NCBI GenBank assembly: GCA_017474765.1
Contig: JAFVGW010000035.1
Location: 1-64,000 of the forward strand
Direction: 5' to 3'
DNA length: 64,000 nucleotides
Origin: Salinivirgaceae bacterium
GTDB taxonomy: Bacteria > Bacteroidota > Bacteroidia > Bacteroidales > SZUA-534
A program made the translations under genes and the position numbers. This document shows, piece by piece, positions 7,894 through 17,358 of this stretch. The number at the start of each line of letters is the position of its first letter. Position 1 is the stretch's first letter. The notes under the pieces were generated by a model. That model saw only the letters and a list, made by a program, of their open reading frames with translations, was not told where the DNA came from and made no database searches.

Positions 7894-9138
7894 TCACTCT
7901 TCTCTAATCGCGTCAATCGGTTTGATTTTCACTGCGCGAAGGGCGGGAAGCAGACCGGCGGCGGCTCCGGCCACAATCAGTATGGCAAGGCAGATGAGCC
8001 CCACGCCAAGGTTGATGCCGGGGTTAAGGAAGATGGTGTCGCTGCTGGCCAGAACAGCGCCCAGTCCTTCGTTGATGAGCACGCCCAGCACAAGGCCCAG
8101 GTATCCGGCCACGACCGTAATCATTACCGCCTCGGTCATAATCTGGCGGATGATGCTGGCCGGTGTGGCCCCGATGGCGCGCTTGATGCCAATCTCCTGC
8201 GTGCGCTCCTTCACAATCACCAGCATAATGTTGCTGATGCCAATGATGCCCGCCAGCAGTGTGCCAAGACCAACAAGCCAGATGAGCACGTTCACGCCTA
8301 AAAACAGTTTCATAATCTGCCCAAATGTTTTAGCCAGATTTATGTGCTGAAGAGCCTCGTTATCGTCGGGCGACACGTCGCGGTGGCGGCTGCGAATAAA
8401 GCGCATAACCTCCTCCTCAACATCGCTTATTGACTTATCTTCAGGTGCCCCGATAAAAAGCAACGACACATTATCGCCGTAATTATAAGTCTGTTGCGCT
8501 GTTGTGAATGGTATGCGCACAGCCGTTTCGGGGTCGAAAAACAGACCAAGGTTGCCTTTGACGTTGTAGGTTCCGACCACAGTGTAATATGCACCGCCAA
8601 TACGTATGCTTTTGCCGATAGGCTCCTCGCCGTTGGGGAACAAGTTGTCGCGCACACGCGGCCCGATAACACACACCTTGCGCCGCTCACGAATATCCAT
8701 TTCGTTGATATACCGGCCTTTGACAATTTTTATGTACTCAACCTTTGTTGTTATAGGGTATTCTCCCACCAAATCGCAATCGGAAGTGCGAAGGTTATAC
8801 GACGCACCGGTGCTGCTCCAAGGAAAAATTCGCGGAACAATGTAAAGGTCGGGGTACTGCTTGTTGAGAGCCTCCACATCGCTGTTTTTGAAATTCCACC
8901 AGCGGTTACGCCGGAAACCGCCGTAGGGTATGGTTGTGCGGCTTGTGCGCAGAATTGTTGTGTTTTTGGCATTTTCGCTGTATTGCGCTTCAATGCCGTT
9001 CTGCAAACCGTTGCCAGCGCCATAAAGCGTTATCAGCATAAACAGTCCCCAAAACACACCGAACGCCGTCAGTATGGACCGCGTCTTGTTGGTGACAATG
9101 GCCTGCCAAATCTCCTTATATAACTCTCTGTCGAACAT
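7894..9138 (-). CDS. MacB/LolC-type ABC transporter permease
   Basis: The 414-aa inner-membrane protein has an N-terminal helix (about 20-42), a large periplasmic MacB-like domain, and three C-terminal helices of the FtsX/MacB permease fold. The cytoplasmic loop has the family motif VKERTQEIGIKRAIGAT. It is the third gene of an ATPase-permease-permease unit (11309 to 7894) and is 214 nt from the frameshifted sister permease. Such sets export macrolides, peptides or lipoproteins; the substrate cannot be told. No periplasmic adaptor or TolC-like gene is adjacent. Confidence 0.88.
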   Translation of the reverse strand: MFDRELYKEIWQAIVTNKTRSILTAFGVFWGLFMLITLYGAGNGLQNGIEAQYSENAKNTTILRTSRTTIPYGGFRRNRWWNFKNSDVEALNKQYPDLYIVPRIFPWSSTGASYNLRTSDCDLVGEYPITTKVEYIKIVKGRYINEMDIRERRKVCVIGPRVRDNLFPNGEEPIGKSIRIGGAYYTVVGTYNVKGNLGLFFDPETAVRIPFTTAQQTYNYGDNVSLLFIGAPEDKSISDVEEEVMRFIRSRHRDVSPDDNEALQHINLAKTFGQIMKLFLGVNVLIWLVGLGTLLAGIIGISNIMLVIVKERTQEIGIKRAIGATPASIIRQIMTEAVMITVVAGYLGLVLGVLINEGLGAVLASSDTIFLNPGINLGVGLICLAILIVAGAAAGLLPALRAVKIKPIDAIREE

Positions 9139-9352
9139 ATCGTTGTTGGTGAAACGTTTAATTGGTCAATTGGTGAATCGTTTAAAGTTTAGTGTTTAGA
9201 GTTGAGTCGCTTCGCTGTTTAGAGTTGAGTCGCTTCGCTGTTTAGATACCAACCATTCTCAACTTCTTATTACTTTTACATTTCCATTGTTAATTTTTAA
9301 TTGTTCATTATTAAATTCTAATTCCTAACTCCTAAATATTAACTCCTCACTG
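9139..9352 (+). repeat. Repeat-filled gap between the two permeases
   Basis: The gap reads, on the plus strand, GTTTAATTGGTCAATTGGTG, then GTTTAAAGTTTAGTG, then an exact tandem pair of a 23-bp unit (9195-9217 and 9218-9240; contains GAGTCGCTTCGCTG), then CATTCTCAACTTC, AATTGTTCATTATTAAATTC and CTAATTCCTAACTCCTAAA. These are words A to D of the dispersed vocabulary, in the same order as in the gaps at 31915 and 42195. Confidence 0.7.
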
Positions 9353-10617
9353 CTATTCGTACCTCAGCGCCTCAATCGGCTTAATGCGTGCCGCTTTCAG
9401 GGCGGGGATCAGACCGGCAATGGCACCGCATATCACAAGCAAAACGGTGGCTCCGATAGCAATACCAATGTCGGCGTTCGGGTTAAGGAACATCACCGTA
9501 TTTCCAATAGAGTCGGTTGTTTCGGCCTGATTGGCGATAATCTGGTCGTTGATGTAATCGACCACCTCCATCACGGCCACGCCGAACACCATTCCGAAAT
9601 AGCCCGCAATCAATGTTATGCTCACCGCCTCCGACAACACCAGGCTGACAACCGAACTCGGTTTTGCTCCAAGTGCCTTGCGCACGCCAATCTCGCGGGT
9701 GCGTTCCTTCACCACAATCATCATAATGTTGCTCACGCCCACAATGCCCGATATGAGTGTTCCAATACCTATCAGCCAAATAAACAGGCCGATACTGCCG
9801 AACAACTTTTGAGTATCTTCATAACTTTCAAGGTCGTTGCTAATCCAGACGGCCCGGTCATCGTCGGGACTGAACTGGTGCAGCGCGGCTAACTTCTTGC
9901 GTAAATCACTTTTAATAGCCTTGCTCTGCTCAACATCGACTTCGGCACGGTGGTGAGTTGGAAGAACGACACGCGATCTCTGCCTCCCTGCAGTGTCTGG
10001 GCTGTGGTGTATGGCATATAAATGTAACGGTTGTCCCAATTGGCATCCTTGTAAACGCCCACCACACGGAACATACTGTTATTGATTTTCACGTACTCGC
10101 CAATGGGGTCGGTGTCGGGGAAGACGGTTTTCACCACGTTGGCACCAATGGTTACCACCTTGCGTTTCAGACGGATATCGGTGTCGCTGATGAATCGGCC
10201 TTTTTCGATTTTCAGATTCTCGCTCACCACAATGTCGGGATAGGCGCCGCGCGTCTCAAAACTGCCATAGTTGGCGCCGTGGCTCACACTCGAACTCCAC
10301 AACTGCAACACGGGAACCATTGTGGCCAGGCCGTCCTGCTTGCCGAGCATCTTGGTGTCGCGGCTGTCGAACTCAATGCGGCGGTTTTTCCCGTAGCCGC
10401 TGTACTCCATACTTGTCCACTGCGGATAAATCATCACAAGGTTTTTGGCATCGCCCTCAAAGTTCGACATCACGGCGTTTTTCAGGCCGTTGCCCGAACC
10501 CAGCAGCACAATCAGTATGAAGATTCCCCACGCCACGCTGAACGCGGTGAGCACGGTGCGCAGTTTGTTTTTGCGCATCGTCGAGAAAATCTCCTGCCAT
10601 TTGTCTAAATCAAACAT
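9353..10617 (-). pseudogene. MacB-type ABC permease, broken by a 1-nt frameshift
   Basis: The N-terminal part (10617 to about 9950) starts [21 protein letters not shown] and encodes the first helix and most of the periplasmic domain. The C-terminal part (to 9353) carries the rest, with the motif VKERTREIGVRKALGAK and three membrane helices. The reading frame changes around 9945-9950: the upstream frame gives FFQLTTV and runs on to a stop at 9889, while AEVDVEQSKAIKSDL continues in another frame. Adding one base after the GT of that codon restores one protein of about 420 aa, equal to its sister at 7894. It is either a true recent inactivation or a sequence error. Its start overlaps the ATPase gene by 13 nt. 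Confidence 0.85.
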
Positions 10618-11309
10618 TCCTTGGCGATTTTAATCTTGTTCGGGGTATCGGATTCAATCACGCCATCTTTTAGAAAGACAGTGCGGTTGGTCATATCGGC
10701 AATGTCGCGCTCGTGAGTTACAATGATTATGGTCTTGCCCTCGCGGTTCACCTCCTGCAGAAGGTCCATCACCTCGTACGAAGTGCGGGTGTCGAGAGCG
10801 CCAGTTGGCTCGTCAGCCAGAATCACCTTGGGGTTGGCAATGAGCGCCCGCGCAATGGCAATGCGCTGCTTCTGTCCGCCCGAGAGTTGATTGGGCATAT
10901 GGTCGGCGTGAGTGGCCAGCCCCACGCGCTCCAGATACTCGTAGGCAATCTGGTTGCGTTTTTTGCGGTTAACGCCTTGATAATAAAGCGGAAGTGCTAC
11001 GTTTTCGAGTGCGTTTTTGAAAGTTATCAGGTTGAACTGTTGAAAGACGAAGCCCAACATTCGGTTGCGGAAGGCGGCGGCGCGTTTCTCGCTCATATTG
11101 CGCACCAGTTCGCCGTTAAGGTGGTAGGTGCCCTCGTCGTAGTTGTCCAAAATGCCCAGAATGTTGAGCAGCGTTGACTTTCCGCTTCCCGAACTGCCCA
11201 TAATCGACACCAGCTCGCCCTCGGCAACGCTCAGGTTTATGCCTTTGAGCACGTGCAGCGGCTCGCCCCCGGTGAAGTACGATTTATGCAGATTTTCTAT
11301 TTGTATCAT
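10605..11309 (-). CDS. MacB/LolD-type ABC transporter ATPase
   Basis: The 234-aa ATPase has Walker [10 protein letters not shown] (about 38-46), Q-loop FVFQQFNLI (about 87-95), signature LSGGQKQR (about 141-148) and Walker [10 protein letters not shown] (about 160-168). The sequence is of the LolD/MacB class that pairs with FtsX-like permeases. It leads a three-gene unit with the permeases at 10617 and 9138 and overlaps the first by 13 nt. The C-terminal tail (residues 215-234) extends past the conserved core. Confidence 0.92.
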   Translation of the reverse strand: MIQIENLHKSYFTGGEPLHVLKGINLSVAEGELVSIMGSSGSGKSTLLNILGILDNYDEGTYHLNGELVRNMSEKRAAAFRNRMLGFVFQQFNLITFKNALENVALPLYYQGVNRKKRNQIAYEYLERVGLATHADHMPNQLSGGQKQRIAIARALIANPKVILADEPTGALDTRTSYEVMDLLQEVNREGKTIIIVTHERDIADMTNRTVFLKDGVIESDTPNKIKIAKECLI

Positions 11310-11557
11310 TGCCTTTTTTCGATTTTACACAAAATATAGACTGCAAAAAGTGAGCAATGTTACAGAAAAAAAGAAAATTTTTTGAAGAGTAAAAATGTTG
11401 GACCGATTGAAAAATGATTACCTCTTCAAAAAACTGGAGGGCTGCAACAATTCGGAATTCTGCATTTCTAATCACGGTAGCTGTCAGGACTAAATTCTAA
11501 ATCCTAATTCCTAAATCCTAAATAAAAACCTATCTTGCACGCGCAAAACAAACGGCG

Positions 11558-12337
11558 ATGCAGAAAGTCAGGGCAAAAAAGAATTTAGGGCAGCATTTCC
11601 TTACCAATCAGACGATTGCGGCACGGATAGCCAATGGGTTCACCCCGTCGGCGCCGAATGTGATTCTCGAAATCGGGCCGGGAATGGGCATACTCACACG
11701 GCACCTGCTCAGCCGTCCCGGGGCCGATGTGCGGGTGGTTGAAATCGACCACGAATCGGTGTGCTACCTGATGGCTGAAATGCCCGAACTCAACGGCCGC
11801 ATTATCGAGGGCGATTTCCTGAAACTCGACCTTCCTGCGCTTTTCGGAAAGCCCATTTCGGTGGCCGGAAATTTCCCCTACAACATTTCGAGCCAGATTC
11901 TGTTCAAGATTTTGGAAAACCGCCAGATGATTCCCCAGATGGTGGGAATGTTCCAGAAAGAGGTGGCCGAGCGCGTGGCGTCGAAGCCAGGCTCGAAGGT
12001 TTACGGCATTTTGAGCGTGCTGCTGCAGGCCTATTACAATATCGATTATCTGTTCACCGTCAACGAGTGCGAGTTCGACCCGCCCCCGAAGGTCAAGTCG
12101 GGCGTTATCAGGCTGACACGCAACTCGGTAGAGCACCTGCCGTGCAACGAGGAACTGTTCACGAAAGTGGTGAAAACAAGTTTCAACCAGCGGCGCAAAA
12201 CGCTCTCGAACAGCCTGAAGCCAATCCTGCAGGACCGCCGTTGCGACCAGCCGGTCTTCCGACAACGGCCCGAGCAGCTGAGTGTTAGCGAGTTCGTGGA
12301 ACTGACGAACATTATTGACGGACTTTTAAAAGATTGA
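11558..12337 (+). CDS. rsmA: 16S rRNA (adenine1518/1519-N6)-dimethyltransferase RsmA (KsgA)
   Basis: RsmA dimethylates A1518 and A1519 near the 3' end of 16S rRNA during 30S maturation. The 259-aa protein has SAM-binding motif LEIGPGMGILT (about 37-47), acidic VVEIDHE (about 60-66) and catalytic NFPYNISS (about 103-110); Phe replaces Leu of the usual NLPY, as seen in other Bacteroidota. The N-terminal KKNLGQHFL is diagnostic. mgtE begins 4 nt after the stop, so they are likely co-transcribed. Confidence 0.96.
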   Translation: MQKVRAKKNLGQHFLTNQTIAARIANGFTPSAPNVILEIGPGMGILTRHLLSRPGADVRVVEIDHESVCYLMAEMPELNGRIIEGDFLKLDLPALFGKPISVAGNFPYNISSQILFKILENRQMIPQMVGMFQKEVAERVASKPGSKVYGILSVLLQAYYNIDYLFTVNECEFDPPPKVKSGVIRLTRNSVEHLPCNEELFTKVVKTSFNQRRKTLSNSLKPILQDRRCDQPVFRQRPEQLSVSEFVELTNIIDGLLKD

Positions 12338-12341
12338 AATT

Positions 12342-13694
12342 ATGCGTTTTGAGTTAAATAAAGAATTTGTTGAAGAACTGCAGCTTGCCATTCAAGAGCG
12401 CAGTGACGAGTCGATAAAATCGATGGTGGCGGAACTTCACCCCGCCGACGTTGCCGAGATTTTGGGCGAACTTGAACCCGACGACGCCCACTACCTTTTC
12501 AATTTGCTGCCTTCGGAACTTACAGCCGACGCCATTATCGAACTTGAGGAAGACGACCGCGAGGAACTGCTCGAAGACCTGTCGGGACAGGAAATCGCCC
12601 ACGCCGTCATCGACCACATGGATTCCGACGACGCCGCCGATATTATCTCGGAACTTCCTGAGGAAAAGCAAGATGAGGTTCTCTCGAACATCAGCGACAT
12701 TGAGCAGGCCGGCGACATTGTCGACCTTCTGAACTACGACCCCGACACCGCCGGCGGCCTTATGGCAACCGAGCTCATCAGCGTGAACGAGAATATGACC
12801 GTGCGCAACTGCGTTGAGGAAATCCGCAAGCAGGCACCCAACGTGGGCGAGTTCTTCTATGTGTATGTTGTTGACGACCAGGAGGTTCTGAAAGGCGTTC
12901 TGCCATTAAAAAATCTGCTTTTGGCCAACGATAACCAGATAGTAAAAAGTATTGTTGAGGACATAATCTCGGTGAAAACCGACGATGACTGCGAAGAAGT
13001 GGCCAACATCATGCGCAAGTACGACATGGTGTCGATGCCGGTTGTGGACAGCATTGGGCGGCTCAAGGGCCGAATCACCATCGACGATGTTGTTGATGTG
13101 ATTAAGGATGAGGCCGACGAGGACTACCAGATAATGTCAGGTATCACGGGCGATGTGGATTCGAGCGACTCGGTGTTCAAGCTCACCAAAGCGCGCATTC
13201 CGTGGCTGCTCATTGGCATGGGCGGCGGCATTCTGAGCTCGATTGTGGTGAAAGGTTTCGACAGCGACATTGCCCTCCATCCCGTCATGGCAGGTTTCAT
13301 TCCAATGATTGGCGCCATGGGCGGAAACGTGGCCATCCAATCGTCGTCAATCATTGTTCAGGGCTTGGCCAACAACTCTTTAGGCCTCGACTCGGCTGGC
13401 AAGAAAATTCTGAAAGAGATGCTTGGAGCCATGCTCAACGGCGCCATTGTGGCCACCTTGGCTTTCATCTACAACTTTTTCGCCAACGATTTCGCGCTGA
13501 GCATCACCGTGAGCCTGTCGCTGGTTGCCGTTGTGCTGTTTGCCGCCATTGTGGGCACCGCACTGCCTCTGGCGTTCAACCGCCTGAAGATTGACCCCGC
13601 AGTGGCCACCGGTCCGTTCATAACCACCATCAACGATATTATGGGAATGGTTATCTATTTCCTGATAGGTTGTTTCTGCTATTCAATATTTTAA
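12342..13694 (+). CDS. mgtE: Magnesium transporter MgtE
   Basis: MgtE is a homodimeric Mg2+ channel gated by cytosolic Mg2+. The 450-aa protein has an acidic helical N domain (about 1-130), two CBS domains (about 135-255) and five membrane helices (about 285-450). The last helices carry the conserved DPAVATGPFITTINDIMG. The N domain is rich in Asp and Glu, the Mg2+-sensing surface. It starts 4 nt after rsmA, which leaves no room for a Mg2+ riboswitch; none is visible before rsmA. Confidence 0.95.
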   Translation: MRFELNKEFVEELQLAIQERSDESIKSMVAELHPADVAEILGELEPDDAHYLFNLLPSELTADAIIELEEDDREELLEDLSGQEIAHAVIDHMDSDDAADIISELPEEKQDEVLSNISDIEQAGDIVDLLNYDPDTAGGLMATELISVNENMTVRNCVEEIRKQAPNVGEFFYVYVVDDQEVLKGVLPLKNLLLANDNQIVKSIVEDIISVKTDDDCEEVANIMRKYDMVSMPVVDSIGRLKGRITIDDVVDVIKDEADEDYQIMSGITGDVDSSDSVFKLTKARIPWLLIGMGGGILSSIVVKGFDSDIALHPVMAGFIPMIGAMGGNVAIQSSSIIVQGLANNSLGLDSAGKKILKEMLGAMLNGAIVATLAFIYNFFANDFALSITVSLSLVAVVLFAAIVGTALPLAFNRLKIDPAVATGPFITTINDIMGMVIYFLIGCFCYSIF

Positions 13695-13754
13695 GCAACG
13701 CAGCGTTCGGCAGAATAGCTATTACAGGGAATTTGAATTAAGGGATTAACAAAC

Positions 13755-14087
13755 TCAAATTCTTAATTGTTCGATTACACTGTCGATGGTTGGACATTGA
13801 ATGATTGGTAAATCACCAGCAGTGTGCTGGCGCGGCAAGAACCGACCGAGTGTCACAACCGACAGCATTTTTTCCACAAACGGCTCAATATTAATCAAAT
13901 CAACATGTAATTGGCTGTGTGTCAAATTATAAAGTTCATCGGCAGCAGAACGTGAAATCTGTTCCACACCGCTCATATCGAGTAAGTAATAGTCGTCTGC
14001 ATTAAGCGAAACGGCCAGCCTCTCAATCATTTGCCGCGTATGAAGTTCCGTACCGTACTGTTCTTTTATTTTAATTATGTGTTTCAT
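13755..14087 (-). CDS. STAS-like DUF4325 protein
   Basis: The 110-aa protein resembles the STAS-like DUF4325 family: an N-terminal basic strand, then YLLDMSGVEQISRSAADEL, in which the D-S-V-I-S pattern resembles the phospho-acceptor loop of anti-sigma antagonists. Its start overlaps the stop of the upstream GHKL ATPase gene by one base (TAATG), so translation is coupled. The pair looks like a partner-switch module (kinase-like ATPase plus STAS-like antagonist), but no sigma factor is nearby and the target is unknown. Confidence 0.75.
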   Translation of the reverse strand: MKHIIKIKEQYGTELHTRQMIERLAVSLNADDYYLLDMSGVEQISRSAADELYNLTHSQLHVDLINIEPFVEKMLSVVTLGRFLPRQHTAGDLPIIQCPTIDSVIEQLRI

Positions 14088-14788
14088 TATGATGTGTATT
14101 TATAGATATCAAAATCAGTCGGCACCTCCGATGGAAACGTTGCCATAATCATAGTACCCTTAAAATCAATTTCTTTCGGAAGTGACAATATGATGCTTTT
14201 GCCCGAAGAGTGTATCATCAGTGCATTGCCCGACAAAACCGAAAATTCGCCTTTCAAACCATTTACCACAAGTTTTATATTCGATGAAATTCCATACCCT
14301 CGGTTCTCTGTATTAGGTAGATTCTTAACAGAATATCCTTTTTGTGCGAGATTCAGTGCGTCGGCATCACTGTTGCCCAATTTGTCAAGATGTTTCTGCA
14401 TGGAAACATAACTGCCATAAATAGTTATTCCGCAGTCAGCTACAATAATTTCAATGTGTTGCGTTGATTCGTTATAATTTAAATAGGCATATCCTTTATC
14501 AGTTTGAGCATGCTGCTGAATATTGCAAATCAATTCGTCGAACAAATATGTAAGTGGCGGATTTAAAGATTTCAGATTGTTGTGACAATTGATTTTTAGA
14601 ATGTTTTTAAGACTACTGATGGCATCCGCCGTCGTTTTGTCGTCGAGTGAAAAATGAAATATATCGGGTACAGGATTCCCTAGATACAAAGAGGTGATTG
14701 CTTGTGCAAAGGAAGATGTTTTTTTTGCAGTATTCCCATTATCGGTCACAGTTGCAAGAAAATCAAAAATTGTATCACTCAATGACAT
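14087..14788 (-). CDS. GHKL-type ATP-binding protein (HATPase_c)
   Basis: The 233-aa protein has a poorly conserved N-terminal half and a GHKL ATPase domain with N-box DELICNIQQHA (about 88-98), G1 ADCGITI (about 120-126) and G2 RGYGISS (about 162-168). It has no H-box or dimerization domain, so it is not a standard sensor kinase; the form fits an RsbW-like switch kinase. It leads a two-gene unit with DUF4325 at 14087. A -7-like TACCTTTA lies at 14831-14824. Both genes are more AT-rich than the flanking core genes. Confidence 0.75.
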   Translation of the reverse strand: MSLSDTIFDFLATVTDNGNTAKKTSSFAQAITSLYLGNPVPDIFHFSLDDKTTADAISSLKNILKINCHNNLKSLNPPLTYLFDELICNIQQHAQTDKGYAYLNYNESTQHIEIIVADCGITIYGSYVSMQKHLDKLGNSDADALNLAQKGYSVKNLPNTENRGYGISSNIKLVVNGLKGEFSVLSGNALMIHSSGKSIILSLPKEIDFKGTMIMATFPSEVPTDFDIYKYTS

Positions 14789-14976
14789 ATACAGCGACGT
14801 AGTTTTATTTTCAAATCAGCGTATAAAGGTAACACTTTTCAAGATATAGTATAACCTACCAAAAAACATCCGTAGCAATCATAGCCTGATGTTGGCAGAA
14901 ATAATCCACAAATCGACGCCATAACTTTCCGCCTTTCAACATTTATATATCTTTACGCATATTTTTATATGCAAAA

Positions 14977-15663
14977 ATGGCATTCATAGTTATTGAAGGA
15001 CTTGACGGCGCGGGCAAGTCGACGCAACTGAACAAACTGCGCAATCTGCTGGACAGCAAACAGATACCATTCGAATATCTGCATTTTCCGCGTGTCGATG
15101 AAGGTGTTTTCGGGAATCTGGTGTCGATGTTTCTGCGCGGCGATTTGGGTGCCAACAGTCAGGTGAACCCTTACCTTGTGGCTCTCATCTACGCTGGCGA
15201 CCGCAACGATGCCAAACAGACTATCAACCAATGGATTGCTGATGGCAAACTGGTGATTATCGACCGATATGTTTATTCGAACCTTGCCTATCAAGGGGCA
15301 AAAATTACCGATGCTGCAAAGAAAAACGAGTTGCGACAGTGGATTAAAGACCTGGAATTCAACTATTACCAGATTCCACAACCCGATTTGACGCTCTTCC
15401 TCGATGTGCCGTTCTGCTTCACCACCCGCAGCCTGACCGCCCACCGCGAGGGCGACGACCGCCGCTATCTGCAAGGGAAACAAGACATTCACGAGGCTGA
15501 CCTCAACTTTCAGGAGCAGGTGCGCCGCGAGTATCTCGACCTTGCCGCCACCGAAAAAAACTTCGAACTGATAAAATGCTACAACAGTGATAATCAAATG
15601 CTTCCACCCGACGAGGTGTTTGGGAAGATTGTTGCCGAACTGAAGAAATATGGGGTGATTTAG
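14977..15663 (+). CDS. tmk: Thymidylate kinase
   Basis: Tmk phosphorylates dTMP to dTDP in the cytosol. The 228-aa protein has P-loop EGLDGAGKSTQ (about 7-17), the DRY motif IDRYVYSNLAYQG (about 94-106) and a LID region TAHREGDDRRY (about 154-164). A -7-like TATCTTTA lies at 14948-14955, 22 nt before the ATG. The 3' side runs straight into repeat-word DNA without a visible hairpin terminator. Confidence 0.95.
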   Translation: MAFIVIEGLDGAGKSTQLNKLRNLLDSKQIPFEYLHFPRVDEGVFGNLVSMFLRGDLGANSQVNPYLVALIYAGDRNDAKQTINQWIADGKLVIIDRYVYSNLAYQGAKITDAAKKNELRQWIKDLEFNYYQIPQPDLTLFLDVPFCFTTRSLTAHREGDDRRYLQGKQDIHEADLNFQEQVRREYLDLAATEKNFELIKCYNSDNQMLPPDEVFGKIVAELKKYGVI

Positions 15664-16074
15664 GTTTTAGGCACTAGGCATTAGGCACTAGGAGTTAGGA
15701 GTTAGATATTTGTAAATGGTATTGGGTGTTAGGTATTGGGTGTTGGAATTAAGGCATTAGGCACTAGGAATTAGATATTTATAAATGGTGTTAGGTGTTG
15801 GAATTAAGGCACTAGGCATTAGGAGTTAGAATTTAGGAGTTAGGAATTAGAATTTAGAATGAACAATTAACAATGGAAGGGCAAAATGGATAAGAAGATG
15901 AGATATTTTAAACTAAATAGCGAAGCGTCTAAACTTCTAAACCGCGTAGTGTCTAAACTTTTTATCAACAGCGAAGCACTAAACCTTCTAAACTTTAAAC
16001 TTAAACCTTCTAAAACTTAAAACTAAACACAACCTCTAATCGATTCACCAATTAAACGATTAAACAACAAAACT
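15664..16074 (-). repeat. 411-bp gap made of ordered short-word repeats
   Basis: No gene is seen. On the plus strand the order is GGCACTAGGCATTAGG repeats, GTATTGGGTGTTAGG, GAGTTAGGAATTAGAATTTAG, GAACAATTAACAATGG, then AATAGCGAAGCGTCTAAAC, CAGCGAAGCACTAAACC, CTTCTAAACTTTAAAC, and CCAATTAAACGATTAAAC. This is the reverse complement of the A-to-G series found at 31915-32215 and 42195-42500, in the same relative order. The block therefore has a direction, here minus. Confidence 0.7.
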
Positions 16075-17328
16075 ATGAAGCGCTACTTACCAACCATTCT
16101 GCTCGTCTGCCGAATAATCATCGGCGTGACATTCATTTTTTCGGGATTTGTGAAGGCGGTGGACCCGCTCGGCTCAACCTACAAGTTCATCGACTATTTC
16201 AACGCCTTCGGAATGGGCTGGGCCAATGGCTTGGCGTTCGCGCTCTCGGTGCTGCAGAACCTTATTGAGTTCACACTTGGCGTGATGGTGCTCTTCAACC
16301 TGCAAATCCGCTTCAGCGCGACGTTTGTGCTGGCTTTTATGGTGTTCTACACGCCGCTCACGCTCTACATTGCCATTGCCAACCCTGTGCACGACTGCGG
16401 CTGCTTTGGCGACGCGCTCGTAATCACCAACTGGCAGACATTCTTCAAAAACCTTGTGCTACTGGCGGCTTCGGTAGCGATGTTCGCATCGCGTAATCAA
16501 CTGATTAGCAAACTGAAACCCGCCGAGCAATGGGCGCTCACGGGTGCTGCGGCTGCGGCCATTCTGGTTTTCTGCGGATACTCGTACCATCACACGCAAG
16601 TGCTCGATTTCCGCCCGTATAACGTTGGAACATCAATCAGGGCGAAAATGGAACGCCCCGCAGGTGCGCCTGCCGACGTGTACGAGAGCACCTTCATCTA
16701 TGAGAAAGACGGCGAACGGAAAATATTCCAAATCAGCAACTTGCCCGACAGCACCTGGACTTTCGTCGATGCGCGGCACACGCTGGTGCAGAAGGGCTAC
16801 GAGCCGCCAATCCACGATTTCTCGATTGTGAACCCCGACGGCGAGGACCTGACCGAAGACCTGCTGGCGAGCGACAACTACAACTTCCTGCTCATCGCCT
16901 ACAATCTCGACAAATCGGACCTGAGCCGCACCGACAGCCTGAACCGCCTGGCCGACTTCTGCCTGGCGCAGGGCTACACATTCCGTATGCTCACCGCTTC
17001 GACCGATGAGGCCATTGAGTCGTTCCGCGAGGTGGCCGAGCCACCTTACGAAATCTGTATCTGCGACGAGACAACGCTCAAAACCATTGTGCGCTCGAAC
17101 CCCGGACTTATGGTGGTGAAAGACGGCGTGATTATCGGCAAATGGAACCTGAAAGACATTCCGCCGCTGCAGTTCTTCGAAGGCAACCTGCTGGCAAAAT
17201 GCATTGATTATCAAATCGAAAAACAGCGCACATTCTACACGTGGCTGCTCATTTTAGGGCTTGCATTTATCGCATCGATTTACTTACTTGCGCGCAAAAG
17301 ATTCGGAAACGAAAATAAATGTAATTAA
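16075..17328 (+). CDS. DoxX-like membrane protein of the BT_3928 type
   Basis: The 417-aa protein starts with a four-helix DoxX/MauE-like region (about 1-150) containing FIFSGFVKAVDPLGS and a HDCGCFGD motif of the methylamine-utilization/DoxX class. Another helix follows (about 155-172), then a soluble domain (about 200-385) and a last helix (about 388-408). The family is conserved in Bacteroidales and commonly sits next to tpiA, as here (30 nt). A thiol-redox role is suggested by the DoxX/MauE relation and the C-G-C pair; this is inference. The soluble part looks like a degenerate thioredoxin-like fold without a visible CxxC. Confidence 0.8.
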   Translation: MKRYLPTILLVCRIIIGVTFIFSGFVKAVDPLGSTYKFIDYFNAFGMGWANGLAFALSVLQNLIEFTLGVMVLFNLQIRFSATFVLAFMVFYTPLTLYIAIANPVHDCGCFGDALVITNWQTFFKNLVLLAASVAMFASRNQLISKLKPAEQWALTGAAAAAILVFCGYSYHHTQVLDFRPYNVGTSIRAKMERPAGAPADVYESTFIYEKDGERKIFQISNLPDSTWTFVDARHTLVQKGYEPPIHDFSIVNPDGEDLTEDLLASDNYNFLLIAYNLDKSDLSRTDSLNRLADFCLAQGYTFRMLTASTDEAIESFREVAEPPYEICICDETTLKTIVRSNPGLMVVKDGVIIGKWNLKDIPPLQFFEGNLLAKCIDYQIEKQRTFYTWLLILGLAFIASIYLLARKRFGNENKCN

Positions 17329-17358
17329 CAGATTGTTAAATATTTAAATATTTCAAAA

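Noticed and set aside
11310..11557. Regulatory RNA between the ABC ATPase gene and rsmA
   Set aside because: There are only short AT-rich words (AAATTCTAAATCCTAATTCC) and weak promoter-like sites (TATCTTGC at 11531); I see no stable fold.
12338..12341. Mg2+ riboswitch for mgtE
   Set aside because: Only 4 nt separate rsmA and mgtE, and no M-box-like structure is seen in the short gap before rsmA.
13729..13762. Hairpin GAATTTGA ... TCAAATTC as a terminator of mgtE
   Set aside because: It is an AT-rich 8-bp stem with an 18-nt loop and no T run, and it overlaps the end of the DUF4325 gene. It is too weak to call.
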